A stretch of 64,000 bases of DNA, taken from assembly GCA_018268955.1 (NCBI GenBank), contig JAFDVO010000018.1:176576-240575 (forward strand), given 5' to 3'. This DNA is from Acidobacteriota bacterium. Lineage in GTDB: Bacteria > Acidobacteriota > Vicinamibacteria > Vicinamibacterales > CAVVIG01. This document shows, one piece after another, positions 43,675-51,564 of the stretch. Numbering within the stretch: the stretch's first letter is position 1; each line of letters opens with the position of its first letter. The notes under the pieces are model-generated. The model made no database searches. It worked only from the letters and a program-made list of their open reading frames with translations, and was not told where the DNA came from. The position numbers and the translations under genes are program-made.

Positions 43675-43738
43675 CCCTGTCTGCTTTTTCGCCGCGTGGT
43701 TAAACAGCGATCGTAGCGCAGCAGACAGGGAGCGGCAA
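43675..43738 (-). promoter_or_regulatory. uvrA promoter with flanking inverted repeat
   Basis: On the minus strand TTGCCG (43733-43738) and TACGAT (43710-43715) are 17 bp apart, four of six consensus bases each. A 10-bp inverted repeat, CCCTGTCTGC (plus-strand 43675-43684) and GCAGACAGGG (43721-43730), places one arm inside the promoter spacer and the other just before the uvrA ATG. It could be a repressor site or a long hairpin; it does not match the classical LexA boxes I know. Confidence 0.45.
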
Positions 43739-43909
43739 CTCTTCGGGGAAGTTCGAACTTAGAACGCAGAAGTCAGAACTGACAGGCAACGTTCAGCATC
43801 GGCAGGGACGTTCACAACCGCGGTGGCGCATCGTCGCCCGTTCAGCCCAAGCAGCCCGGCCCGCCCGTGCCTGCCCCGCCAGCTTTTTGTGCCGTCCTGC
43901 CATCCCGCG
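43739..43909. repeat. Intergenic mini-repeats between uvrA and cytochrome c genes
   Basis: Contains GAACTTAGAACGCAGAAGTC (about 43752-43771), a member of the GCAGAAGTCAGAA family, and a C-rich CAGCCCGGCCCGCCCGTGCC run (about 43850-43875). No gene seen. Confidence 0.6.
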
Positions 43910-44323
43910 TCAGTGAGCTGGCGTGCGGAGCACCTTGAGGTACTCGACCACGTTCCAGACCTCGTCCTTGGTGAGCTTGCTCTTGAAGGCCGGCATGTCG
44001 TTCGTGTGGCCGTTCCACACCTTGTAGTAGAGGATCCCTTCCGGGTTGAGGTCCGCGCGGAACTCGTCCGTGAGGTCGGCAGCGTGGTCCGAATCCGGCC
44101 CGTTGCCCTTGCCCTCGGGTCCGTGGCACTTCGCGCAGTTCGACGCGTAAAGCGACTTGCCCTTCTTCGCGGCATCGGCGGCATTCTTCACCGGGCTTTT
44201 CTCCGCCTTGGCGCCGTCTGGAATCGTCCAGCCCTGATACTGTGCCGACGCGCCGCCTGCGAGCCCCAGCACCAGCATCGACCCGAACAGCCCCGTGTGC
44301 CACCGCCATCCCTGCTTCATCAC
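43910..44323 (-). CDS. Periplasmic class I cytochrome c
   Basis: 137 residues. Signal peptide to about residue 27 (GSMLVLGLAGGASA|QYQ). One heme c site C63AKCH67 (NCAKCHGPEGKGNG) and likely distal Met109 in NDMPAFKSKLT. The C-terminal helix is typical (DEVWNVVEYLKVLRT). Such monoheme cytochromes shuttle electrons between periplasmic dehydrogenases and oxidases. It could serve the PQQ enzymes or the Mo enzyme of this window, but the link is inference. It stands alone, divergent from the cupin gene, with AGGAGG-like bases (TCCTCCTGAGG on the plus strand at 44327) before the start. Confidence 0.9.
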   Translation of the reverse strand: MMKQGWRWHTGLFGSMLVLGLAGGASAQYQGWTIPDGAKAEKSPVKNAADAAKKGKSLYASNCAKCHGPEGKGNGPDSDHAADLTDEFRADLNPEGILYYKVWNGHTNDMPAFKSKLTKDEVWNVVEYLKVLRTPAH

Positions 44324-44395
44324 ATCCTCCTGAGGTGGTGGCTATTATAGACATCGCGCAGCCGCATCCGGCTGAGCGCCACGGAGGCGGCAGCC

Positions 44396-44803
44396 ATGAA
44401 GATCTTCCGCAACGACGCCACACCTTTCCGACCGGCCGATGTGAACTCCTTCGTCGGTCCCGCGCAGACGAAGCTGCTCGCCTCGTCGGACGAAGCGACG
44501 CCGGTGCACGTCTACCGCGTCCAGTTCGACGCCGGTGCGCGCACGAACTGGCATCACCACTCCGGCCCGCAGTGGCTCTTCGTCGTCGAGGGCCGGATTC
44601 GCGTGCAGACCGACGGAGGTCAGCCGCAGGATCTCGAGACGGGCGATGCCGTCGTCATCGCGCCGGGCGAGAAGCACTGGCACGGAGCGGTGCCCGGCCA
44701 GCGCGGCGTGCACCTCGCGGTCAACGTCAACGCGCAGACGACCTGGCTCGAGCCGGTTGCGGACGAGGTGTACGAGCCGACGTTCGACCCGCAAGGAAGT
44801 TAG
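44396..44803 (+). CDS. Cupin-domain protein
   Basis: 135 residues, a single cupin barrel. Metal-binding motif 1 GARTNWHHHSGPQWLFVVEG and motif 2 GDAVVIAPGEKHWHGAVPG are both complete, with the His and Glu-position ligands mostly recognisable. It resembles the cupin_2 proteins found as stand-alone, QdoI-like or carboxymuconolactone-associated proteins. Substrate unknown. Divergent from the cytochrome c gene, 72 bp apart. Followed by mini-repeats. Confidence 0.88.
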   Translation: MKIFRNDATPFRPADVNSFVGPAQTKLLASSDEATPVHVYRVQFDAGARTNWHHHSGPQWLFVVEGRIRVQTDGGQPQDLETGDAVVIAPGEKHWHGAVPGQRGVHLAVNVNAQTTWLEPVADEVYEPTFDPQGS

Positions 44804-45060
44804 ACGTTAGAAGTTAGACGTTAGAACTTAGGGTGCTGAATTCAGAAGTTCCGGAGGGCGGAGGACGGAGCGCGGAGGGCGGAGCCCCGAAGCCTCGGAG
44901 CGCAGGTGAGAACCCGAAGCCGACCCCGCCTGGAGCCCGCAGTCCGAAGCCCGAAGCCTCGGAGCGCAGTGAGAACCCGAAGCCGACACCGGCCGGAGCC
45001 CAAAGTCCGAAGCCCGAAGCCGAAGGTTTGGACAGATGTAGGCACTCCGTTTGCGACGCT
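44804..45060. repeat. Composite mini-repeat region
   Basis: A GAAGTTAGACGTTAGAA-type run (44797-44830), a GGAGGGCGGAGGACGGAG-type run (44850-44885), then two copies of a unit of about 53 bp (CCGAAGCCTCGGAGCGCAG, TGAGAACCCGAAGCCGAC) starting at 44887 and 44951, trailing into CCGAAGCCCGAAGCCGAAGG. It looks like expanded slippage DNA. No gene seen. Confidence 0.85.
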
Positions 45061-45078
45061 CGTCCGTGGAGGTCTTCA

Positions 45079-45264
45079 GTGGCTGACAAGGACAAGCAGG
45101 ACAAGACGACGCATGTCGAGGACATCAATCCGGCCCCGTGGCTCGGCCGTGTCGGCGATGGGGAGACGATGACGTCTGGCGAATACATCTCGCGTGAGCT
45201 GCGTGAGCTGACCGAGCGAGCCCGAGCGCAGCGCGAGCGGGAGCGCAAGCACGACGAGAAGTAG
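45079..45264 (+). CDS. Small charged hypothetical protein
   Basis: 61 residues from a GTG at 45079, with a strong GGAGG (45068-45072), which separates it from the repeats upstream though the frame stays open. It is very hydrophilic: MADKDKQDKTTHVEDINPAP, a central GRVGDGETMTSGEY segment, then a charged helix (RELRELTERARAQRERERKH). No family recognised. Possibly a small DNA- or protein-binding helper; position before a sirtuin gene gives no further clue. A GTGCATTC repeat follows at 45282-45312. Confidence 0.6.
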   Translation: MADKDKQDKTTHVEDINPAPWLGRVGDGETMTSGEYISRELRELTERARAQRERERKHDEK

Positions 45265-45324
45265 CGGCTGGAGGGCGGAGGTGCATTCGTGCATTCGTGC
45301 ATTCGTGCATTAGAGCCGTAGAGT

Positions 45325-46076
45325 ATGTCCCCCTCCCTCCCGCTTGTCCGCCTAGCCGAGGCGCTTCGAGGTGCCGCGTCGGTCACCGTGCTGACCGGGG
45401 CGGGTGTGTCTGCGGCGAGCGGCGTGCCGACGTTCCGCGGGGCTGGCGGACTCTGGCGGAACTTCTCCGCGACCGACCTTGCGACGCCGGAAGCGTTCGC
45501 CCGCGATCCGCACACCGTCTGGGAGTGGTATGCGTGGCGGCGCGAGCAGATCGCGCAGTGCGAGCCGAACGCGGCGCACCACGTGCTGGCTCGCTTCGCT
45601 GGACGCAGGCACGGGACCGCTGGCGCGTCGTCACGCAGAACGTCGACGACCTGCACGTCCGCGCCGGCACGAAGGACCTGGTGCGGCTGCACGGGTCGAT
45701 CTTCGAGCTGCGGTGCTGGAACCACTGCCCCGGGTCGCCGCATCCCTGGCGCGACGAACGGGTGCCGTTGCCGGTGATGCCGCCGAAGTGCCCGCGATGC
45801 GGTGGCCTCGCGCGGCCGGCAGTGGTCTGGTTCGGGGAGTCGCTGGACCCGGCCAACATCGCTGCGGCCGATGCGCTCACGGCGTGTGACGTCTTCATCG
45901 CCGCCGGCACATCGGCCCTCGTCTACCCGGCTGCGGGCCTGCTGCACACGGCCCGTGCACGAGGGGCCTTCACGGCGGAGTTGAACGTGGAGGCCACCGA
46001 TGCGACCGCTCTCGTGGACGCCGCGGTCCAGGGGCGGGTCGAGGAGACGCTGGCCGAAGTCGACGCGATGATCTGA
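45325..46076 (+). pseudogene. Sir2-family NAD-dependent deacylase, frameshifted
   Basis: The N-terminal part reads [28 protein letters not shown] and [10 protein letters not shown], the NAD-binding start of a sirtuin. The second part, one frame over, contains [28 protein letters not shown], zinc cysteines (CWNHC, CPRCGG), PAVVWFGESL and IAAGTSALVYPAAGLL. The frames must join around 45590-45615 near GCTTCGCTGGACGCAGGCAC; one missing base would restore a protein of about 250 residues. All catalytic motifs are intact, so this is a recent lesion or a sequencing indel. If intact it would remove acyl groups from lysine. Confidence 0.85.
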
Positions 46077-46146
46077 AACAGCCCCGGCCGTGTTACCATT
46101 CGGTGTTCCGGTCGGCCAACGCCTGCCGGTTCGCCCACCACGCCAA

Positions 46147-46222
46147 GCCGGCGTAGCTCAGTTGGTAGAGCAGCTGATTCGTAATCAGCAGGTCACGTGT
46201 TCGAGTCACGTCGCCGGCTCCA
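46147..46222 (+). tRNA. tRNA-Thr (anticodon CGT)
   Basis: Complete cloverleaf of 76 nt with encoded CCA: acceptor GCCGGCG/CGCCGGC (perfect), D-arm GCTC-AGTTGGTA-GAGC, anticodon arm GCTGA-TTCGTAA-TCAGC with anticodon CGT (reads ACG, Thr), T-arm ACGTG-TTCGAGT-CACGT, discriminator T then CCA. Its 3' end borders a gene-poor stretch, a common site of element insertion. Confidence 0.93.
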
Positions 46223-46898
46223 GTCCCATCAGCAACTTACAGAGATAGTCGATTCGCCAGATTACGCGTGGCTACCACATGGCTACCACGCGAACGGCGA
46301 ACGCGACAGGGGCTCCGCACGATCCGACGTTGAGACGAGCGCGCCCGAGACGAGCGCGCCCAGGCGCCCTCCGGAATTTCGGCCGTGGTTCTTTAAGAGT
46401 ACGGCGATCCACAACTCTCTGGTCCGCACGTGAACCAGGGAGATGTCGACGTCCACGCTCGCGCCGCAGTCCACCCTCCTCTACACCCCCGGTGCCAGGC
46501 GCCCTTGAGCTGCACCGCGTAGGAGGTTGTCTCCGTGTCACGGGTGCGGTCCTACCCGAAGGCCGGCGGGGGAACAGCCGCAGAGGTGTGCGCGCGGCGC
46601 TGTTGCGCGAGCCACTCCTCGAGGTCGCGCCACCGCTCGGGCGTGCGGACCTTCGCGCGAAGGATGTCAGCGGCTTCGTCCGCATGGGAGAACCCCGCCG
46701 CCTTCATCGCGGCCGTGCAGCGATCCTATCGGCGCGACCGATGGACGGACCAACCCGAGTGGAGCTGAAACCGTCGTCGCAGGGAGTGGACGCGCTCGCT
46801 GAGGCACTCCGCGCCACCTACGTGCAGAACGGCGTCCCCGTGGATTGGGACAGAGCGTGAGCCCGCTGACCGCCTGTTCGCCGCGGTGACTGCTGGCT
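46223..46898. other. Gene-poor stretch downstream of tRNA-Thr, possible island remnant
   Basis: About 676 bp with no convincing gene. It carries a local repeat GTGGCTACCACATGGCTACC (46269-46288), a tandem CGAGACGAGCGCGCC (about 46334-46363), and two short ORFs that look protein-like but are unproven: minus-strand 46552-46707 (51 aa, RAKVRTPERWRDLEEWLAQQ) and plus-strand 46741-46860 (39 aa, LKPSSQGVDALAEALRATYV). Codon-like quality suggests remains of an inserted element next to the tRNA. No integrase or flanking direct repeat of the tRNA end was found. Confidence 0.45.
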
Positions 46899-47942
46899 CT
46901 ATGTAGGAACGACCCGCCACTTCGCGCCCGGGCCGCGCCCTTCGACCTGGACGCGGCCTTCGGCTCGCATCTGCCGAAGGACGTGACGGACCATGTCGCG
47001 GCTGACGCCAGGACAGTCCTGTTCGAGATCGGCGATGCCAAACGCGCCGATGCGCCGGGCCACAGCGGCGCGCACCTGATCGCCCTTCGAGCCTTTCAAC
47101 GTCTCGACGCGCGCCTCGAACTCGTCGTAGGCGCGAATCAGCACGCCCCAGAAGTAGTCGAGCCAGGGATGCGGATCGTGCGTGTGCGCGTGCCAGGCGT
47201 GTGAGCTGCGTGCGAGCGCCTCGTAGTAGGTTTCGCGCGATTCCTCAATGATGCGCTCGAGGCTGACATAGCGCCCGACCTGGTAGTCGAAGTGGTAGAG
47301 CAGCAACAAGGACAGCAACCGCCCCACACGCCCATTCCCGTCCGTGAACGGGTGGATGCACAGAAAGTCGAGGACCGCGAGCGGAAGGACAACCAACGGG
47401 TCGGCCAGCGATTCCCCGACCGCGGCATGATAGTTGGCGACGAGGTCCGCCATGGCCTGCGGCGTGGCGACCGCAGGCGTCGGCGTGAACCGGACGCGCA
47501 CGACCGTGCCGCCGCCGTCGCGTTCGATGATCTGGTTGTCGGTGCTCTTCCAGCGTCCGCCCGCTCCCGGCTGATATCGATAGAGCAGGTGATGAATCTG
47601 AAGGACGACATTCTGCGCGAACCGCATGTCGGCGTGCGACTCGTGAATGAGCTGCAAGGCGTCGCGGTAGCCGGCAATCTCCTGCTCCGACCGCGTCCGC
47701 GGCTCGGTTCTGCGAATCACCAGGTCCGCGACCCGGCCGGGCGCCGCCACCACGCCCTCGATCCGGTTCGACGACTCGGCGGACTCGATGATGGCGTGGG
47801 TGCGGAGGGTGTCGAGTTGCTCAGGAAACTGCCGGACAAACAGGTCCTGGCGTCCACGTGATTCGCCGAGCCGATGGATGGCGCTCAGCTCGGAGGCGCC
47901 GAACGTCAAACCGCGGAGGTAAGCCGGATGGAGAGAAGGCAT
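46899..47942 (-). CDS. Fic-family protein (AMPylator-type) with C-terminal winged helix
   Basis: 347 residues. N-terminal Fic_N-like domain with the inhibitory-helix motif S58NRIEG63 ((S/T)xxxE(G/N)), so auto-inhibited class II layout. Fic core H197PFTDGNGRVGR208 is complete. The C-terminal 60 residues resemble a winged-helix DNA-binding domain (GIADLEQDCPGVSRDMVRHV). Fic enzymes transfer AMP (or other groups) from nucleotides to protein hydroxyls; the target is unknown. Fic proteins of this type are often found on mobile islands and can autoregulate. The neighbouring tRNA and lower-GC flanks support acquisition. No antitoxin gene is adjacent. Confidence 0.93.
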   Translation of the reverse strand: MPSLHPAYLRGLTFGASELSAIHRLGESRGRQDLFVRQFPEQLDTLRTHAIIESAESSNRIEGVVAAPGRVADLVIRRTEPRTRSEQEIAGYRDALQLIHESHADMRFAQNVVLQIHHLLYRYQPGAGGRWKSTDNQIIERDGGGTVVRVRFTPTPAVATPQAMADLVANYHAAVGESLADPLVVLPLAVLDFLCIHPFTDGNGRVGRLLSLLLLYHFDYQVGRYVSLERIIEESRETYYEALARSSHAWHAHTHDPHPWLDYFWGVLIRAYDEFEARVETLKGSKGDQVRAAVARRIGAFGIADLEQDCPGVSRDMVRHVLRQMRAEGRVQVEGRGPGAKWRVVPT

Positions 47943-48199
47943 CGCAATAGCTCAAAGAGGTAATAAGTGGTCGATTTTACCCCTTCTCTGGCGATCATTA
48001 CCCCCATTGCGGGTCGAACGTAGGCAGATTCAGCACCCTGCGATGTCAACTGCTATTTAGCTGATTTGACAACCACTTAGCAGAATAGGCTTGTATCTGT
48101 GCGGCCTCATCCGCTTGTAAGCACCCTCGTCCCTGAGTGGCCGGCTCCGTCCGCTCGCCATCATAGGACCCGACCGGCGCGGCTCGGCCGCTTTCACGA
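47943..48199. promoter_or_regulatory. AT-richer intergenic region with Fic promoter and repeated operator-like sites
   Basis: On the minus strand a TAAAAT (47974-47979) is a plausible -10 for fic, without a clear -35. It lies inside two similar sites, GGGGTAATGATCG (about 47993-48005) and GGGGTAAAATCGA (about 47971-47984), plus a TTATTACC near 47961-47968. An inverted repeat CTGCTA...TAGCAG lies at about 48050-48083. The stretch is less GC-rich than its surroundings. No gene was found. Confidence 0.4.
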
Positions 48200-49087
48200 T
48201 CAGTGCGTCAGCGCGTACAGCAGGATGTCGATGCCGACCCGGTACGCCTCCGGCGAGAACCGGAAGAAGTAGTCGGACTCCTCCCCCTCCCGCTCCCACG
48301 GATCAGGCAGGTCAGTGTTGTGCACCATCACCACCATGAGCCTGCCGTGGTCGTCCGCAATGCCGCGCACGTCGGGCGGCGAACCGTCCTCGTTCCAGCG
48401 CTCGATCGTCCCGCCGCCCGAACGGCGCCACGTCTGGATCGACGCCATCTGCGGAATACGCGTCACGGTGAACATCGTGTTCCAGATCGGGTGGCCCGGC
48501 GGCGTGAGGTCCACGATCGGAAACGCGCCATGCGGCAGCACGCGGCCGATCTCGTCGTCGAACTGCGCCCGCGCCATGCTGCCGTGATAATCGGAGACGA
48601 GCAGGAACCCGCCCTTCAGCAGGTAGGCCCGCAACCGCTCCACCTCAGCGTCGCTGAACCGCGCCGTGCCGGCATCTTCCATGAGGACGAACGAGCACTT
48701 GAACAGCCAGTCGTCCGTTAACCGCACGACGACGGCATCGGGGACCTGCTCGCTGCCCTGCATCGTGCGCTTGACCGGCACCTTGGTCAGTTCGGAGACG
48801 CGCGTGCTGAAGTTGAGGTCTGCACCCGGATAATCGGTGCCCCAACCCTGCTTCTCGCGGCGATCGCTCGAGAACATCGCACGACAGAAATTGAAGCTGC
48901 CGTCGTACGTCGATTCGGTCGGGAATTTCGGGGGCGCGAAACCGTAGAACCCGGAGAAGATCCGCTGCGCGTGCGCCGTCCCGAGTGCGCCAGCCACCAC
49001 GGCCACCACAAGCGCCATCGTCACCATCGGTCGACGCCTGACCGCCGCAATTCGCCGAGTTCCGCGCCCAGTCAGCCAGGTTCGCAT
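48200..49087 (-). CDS. DUF4159 exported protein
   Basis: 295 residues. A signal anchor (MVTMALVVAVVAGALGTAHA) follows an Arg-rich N-terminus. The mature part matches DUF4159: YPGADLNFSTRVSELTK, SFVLMEDAGTARFSDAEVER, AYLLKGGFLLVSDYHGS, and GRLMVVMVHNTDLPDPWERE. This domain resembles a glutamine-amidotransferase-like fold; biochemical function unknown. Ends FRFSPEAYRVGIDILLYALTH (in part). Members are often in clusters with MoxR/DUF58, but none is here. It is divergent from the amidohydrolase across a 434-bp gap. Confidence 0.88.
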   Translation of the reverse strand: MRTWLTGRGTRRIAAVRRRPMVTMALVVAVVAGALGTAHAQRIFSGFYGFAPPKFPTESTYDGSFNFCRAMFSSDRREKQGWGTDYPGADLNFSTRVSELTKVPVKRTMQGSEQVPDAVVVRLTDDWLFKCSFVLMEDAGTARFSDAEVERLRAYLLKGGFLLVSDYHGSMARAQFDDEIGRVLPHGAFPIVDLTPPGHPIWNTMFTVTRIPQMASIQTWRRSGGGTIERWNEDGSPPDVRGIADDHGRLMVVMVHNTDLPDPWEREGEESDYFFRFSPEAYRVGIDILLYALTH

Positions 49088-49521
49088 GGCGGTACCGTCC
49101 CCCGACTATAGGGGCAGGGGCGACCGATGCCCGAGAAAATTTCGTGGATCCTGCCGAGTCCGGATTCCGGACGCCGGCGGCGTGGTAGTGGTCGTAATCA
49201 ATGCGCGGGCGGCAGCGCCGGGCGCCGCGTCCCTAACGGGCCGGTCCCGCCCAGGTCACCGGACGGAGGGACGATCGTCGGCGCGGTCCTGGTCAGGCTC
49301 GACCCTCACGGCGAGCCTGATTTCCCGCTCGAACGGGGCCATCGAGCTGGCAACGCCGGAGGTCCTCAGAGCCACAGCTTGCGGAGCGCAATCGAGTTCG
49401 GCAAAGACCTGAACGCGGATGAATGGGCTTTCCACGCGTCCATCGGCTGCAAGCCGCAGGCCCGACCGTACAGCAGGTTTCGCTGTCGGGCTTCCGCCGC
49501 ATCTGGCACCATGAGCGGAGC
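49088..49521. other. Unassigned intergenic region
   Basis: 434 bp between divergent genes. Several reading frames are open but none has a domain, ribosome site or conserved pattern that I recognise; the base composition is coding-like. It probably holds the promoters of both neighbours. I see no repeat or RNA structure worth naming. Confidence 0.4.
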
Positions 49522-51033
49522 ATGCGCACATCCCTCGATCTCACCCGCCGCCAACTGCTGGCCGGCGCCGGCGCGGGCGCGGCAGCCCTCTTCCTCGAGT
49601 CCACTGGTGTCCAGGCCCAGACGCCCAGGCCCCAGGGTGCTCGGCCCATCGTCTTTACCCACACCACGGTCGTCACCGTCGACGGCCAGATGGATGATGT
49701 GGCGCTGGCGGTGGAGAACGGCGTGATTGCCGCCATCGGCCCGACCGAGCAGGTGCAGCCGAGATACCCCAACGCGGACGTGTACGACGGCCGCGGCAAG
49801 GCGCTCTTCCCCGGGCTGATCAACTGCCACGCGCATCTGTCCGCCACCATAGAACGCGGCTTCAACGAGGACTTCGGCTTCCCGAACAACCTCAAGCTGG
49901 CCGTCCAGCCGAACAGCCTGCTCTCGCCCGACGAGCGCGTGCTGATGTCGGTCATCGGGATGATCGAGGCGATGAAGACCGGGACGACGACGATCATCGA
50001 GAACGTCGGCGGCATCGCGCGCGAAGCGAAGGCGATTGCCGATACGGGCCTGCGGTGCGTCTTCGCCGAGTCGTTCAACGACCGCGAGAACGCCGGCGTG
50101 ATGTCCGCGGAACTGCTCGTCAAGAGCGAGAAGCCGACCTACTCCGCCCGGCTGCGTGACGAAGGCATGCAGCGCATCGCCGACCTGCACAGCGCCTGGC
50201 ACGGGAAGCAGAACGGCCGCATCAGCGTCTTCCCCGCTGTTGCGCATGCAGAGAACTGCTCTGGCGAACTCCTCCAGGCGATCCGCGGGTTCGCAGAGAA
50301 GCACGACCTCGGCTACACGATTCACGCGAACCAGAGCACGTGGGAGGCCGACTACATGGTGAAGTGGCACGGCCTCCGCCCGATCGAGTACCTCGCCAAG
50401 TACGACTTCCTCGGCCCGCGCTTCATCGCCGCACACTGTCGCTACGTCAGCGCGAACGAGATTGCCCTGCTCGGGCGCTCGCGCACCATCATCTCGCACC
50501 AGCCCGGCATGGCCGGAAACCGCGGGGCCAACCCGCCGATTCCCGAGTTGCGTGCCGCCGGCGCCACGATCGCGATGGGCACGGACAACAACACGAACGA
50601 CGTGTTCACGGTGCTGCGCGTCGGCCTGATCACCGAACGCATGCGACGCAACGATGCCACCCCTGGGATCCTGCCGCAGCCCGAGGACATCTTCGAAGAC
50701 TGCACCCTCGGCGGCGCCACCGCGGTCCGGCAGCCAAAGGCGATCGGCTCCCTCGAGGTCGGCAAGAAGGCCGACCTCATCGTCGTCAACACGCTGAAGC
50801 CGCACCTCGTGCCCTCAGGCCGGATCCTTTCGACGTGGATTCACAACGGGCAGCCGTCGGATGTCGAATCGTCCATGGTGGACGGCACGTTCGTCATGCG
50901 CAACGGCAAGGTGCTGACGGTGGACGAAGCGTCGCTGGTGGCGGAGGCCGACAAGGTCGGACAACGGGTGTGGAAGCGGGTTGTCGAGGCGGGAGGACCG
51001 ATTCCGATTCCGGGGCGGTCGCGCAGGCGGTAG
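49522..51033 (+). CDS. Exported amidohydrolase (ATZ/TRZ type)
   Basis: 503 residues from the ATG at 49522; the frame stays open upstream to 49423 but the Tat signal (TRRQLLAGAGAGAAALFLES) sets the start. Amidohydrolase superfamily metal ligands: NCHAHLSATIE (H-x-H), YTIHANQS, IAAHCRYVS and MGTDNNTND (Asp). The end has the beta-sandwich return (LEVGKKADLIVVN). Family members deaminate or dechlorinate N-heterocycles, cytosine or guanine. Export by Tat points to extracellular substrates. Alone on this strand; no partner gene. Confidence 0.87.
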   Translation: MRTSLDLTRRQLLAGAGAGAAALFLESTGVQAQTPRPQGARPIVFTHTTVVTVDGQMDDVALAVENGVIAAIGPTEQVQPRYPNADVYDGRGKALFPGLINCHAHLSATIERGFNEDFGFPNNLKLAVQPNSLLSPDERVLMSVIGMIEAMKTGTTTIIENVGGIAREAKAIADTGLRCVFAESFNDRENAGVMSAELLVKSEKPTYSARLRDEGMQRIADLHSAWHGKQNGRISVFPAVAHAENCSGELLQAIRGFAEKHDLGYTIHANQSTWEADYMVKWHGLRPIEYLAKYDFLGPRFIAAHCRYVSANEIALLGRSRTIISHQPGMAGNRGANPPIPELRAAGATIAMGTDNNTNDVFTVLRVGLITERMRRNDATPGILPQPEDIFEDCTLGGATAVRQPKAIGSLEVGKKADLIVVNTLKPHLVPSGRILSTWIHNGQPSDVESSMVDGTFVMRNGKVLTVDEASLVAEADKVGQRVWKRVVEAGGPIPIPGRSRRR

Positions 51034-51041
51034 AGCGTCGA

Positions 51042-51144
51042 CTGAGCCCCACGCGGAGGCCACGGAGATCGCGGAGTTATCCTGAATGCATCAGGGCTCA
51101 GCGTCGTCCGTGTGCTCCGTGGTGGAGAGCGCTGAAACAGGGTG
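51042..51144. repeat. CCACGGAG-type palindromic element between convergent genes
   Basis: Contains GAGCCCCACGCGGAGGCCAC and GGAGATCGCGGAG on the left, and CTCCGTGGTGGAGAGCGCTG followed by AAACAGG on the right (51115-51137), with a GATAACTCC-like middle. The arms can fold back. Same family as at 30095, 56060 and 61055. It fills the gap between the amidohydrolase and BON genes. Confidence 0.7.
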
Positions 51145-51486
51145 CTACTTCTTCGCCAGCTTCATCTTGTTCGCGACCTTGGTGACGCCTTCCTGCTTCA
51201 TGACGAACTCGGCGATGCGAGCGCGAATCTGCACCGTGGGCACGGTACCCTCGAGCGTCACCACGCCACCGGCGGCCGTGACGGTCACCGCCTCACTGGC
51301 GCTACCGAGATCGGCGTCGGCCTTCAGGGCGGCCTTCACCCTGGCGGCCAGATCGTCGGACTGGGCGGCCACGGTTCCGGCGTAGGCCGACACCACGGAC
51401 GCCGGACGGGTGAACTCATGCGCGCTGGCGCCCGCGACACTGGCAACGAGAACACTGGCAAGAACAAACGTGTACGTACGTGACAT
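51145..51486 (-). CDS. BON-domain exported protein
   Basis: 113 residues. Signal peptide to about residue 22 (LASVLVASVAGASA|HEF). A single BON domain (about 48-110) is clear: DDLAARVKAALKADADLG, VTVTAAGGVVTLEGTVPTV, IAEFVMKQEGVTKVANKMKL. BON proteins bind lipids or envelopes and help resist osmotic stress. No partner domain (LysM, OmpA) is attached. Upstream gap 51487-51564 separates it from the RND permease gene on the same strand. Confidence 0.9.
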   Translation of the reverse strand: MSRTYTFVLASVLVASVAGASAHEFTRPASVVSAYAGTVAAQSDDLAARVKAALKADADLGSASEAVTVTAAGGVVTLEGTVPTVQIRARIAEFVMKQEGVTKVANKMKLAKK

Positions 51487-51564
51487 GAAAACGGATCTCC
51501 TTCAGGAATGAGATCCCATCGTAGCGCAGAGCCGATGCCATCGTGAGAAGACCGGCCAAGAACG

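Noticed and set aside
46443-46508. 22-codon ORF (MSTSTLAPQ...) downstream of tRNA-Thr
   Set aside because: Too short, no ribosome site of note, ends in repeat-like sequence.
48066-48096. TTGACA with TTGTAT on the plus strand as a promoter
   Set aside because: Spacing of 19 bp, weak -10 and no gene downstream on that strand.
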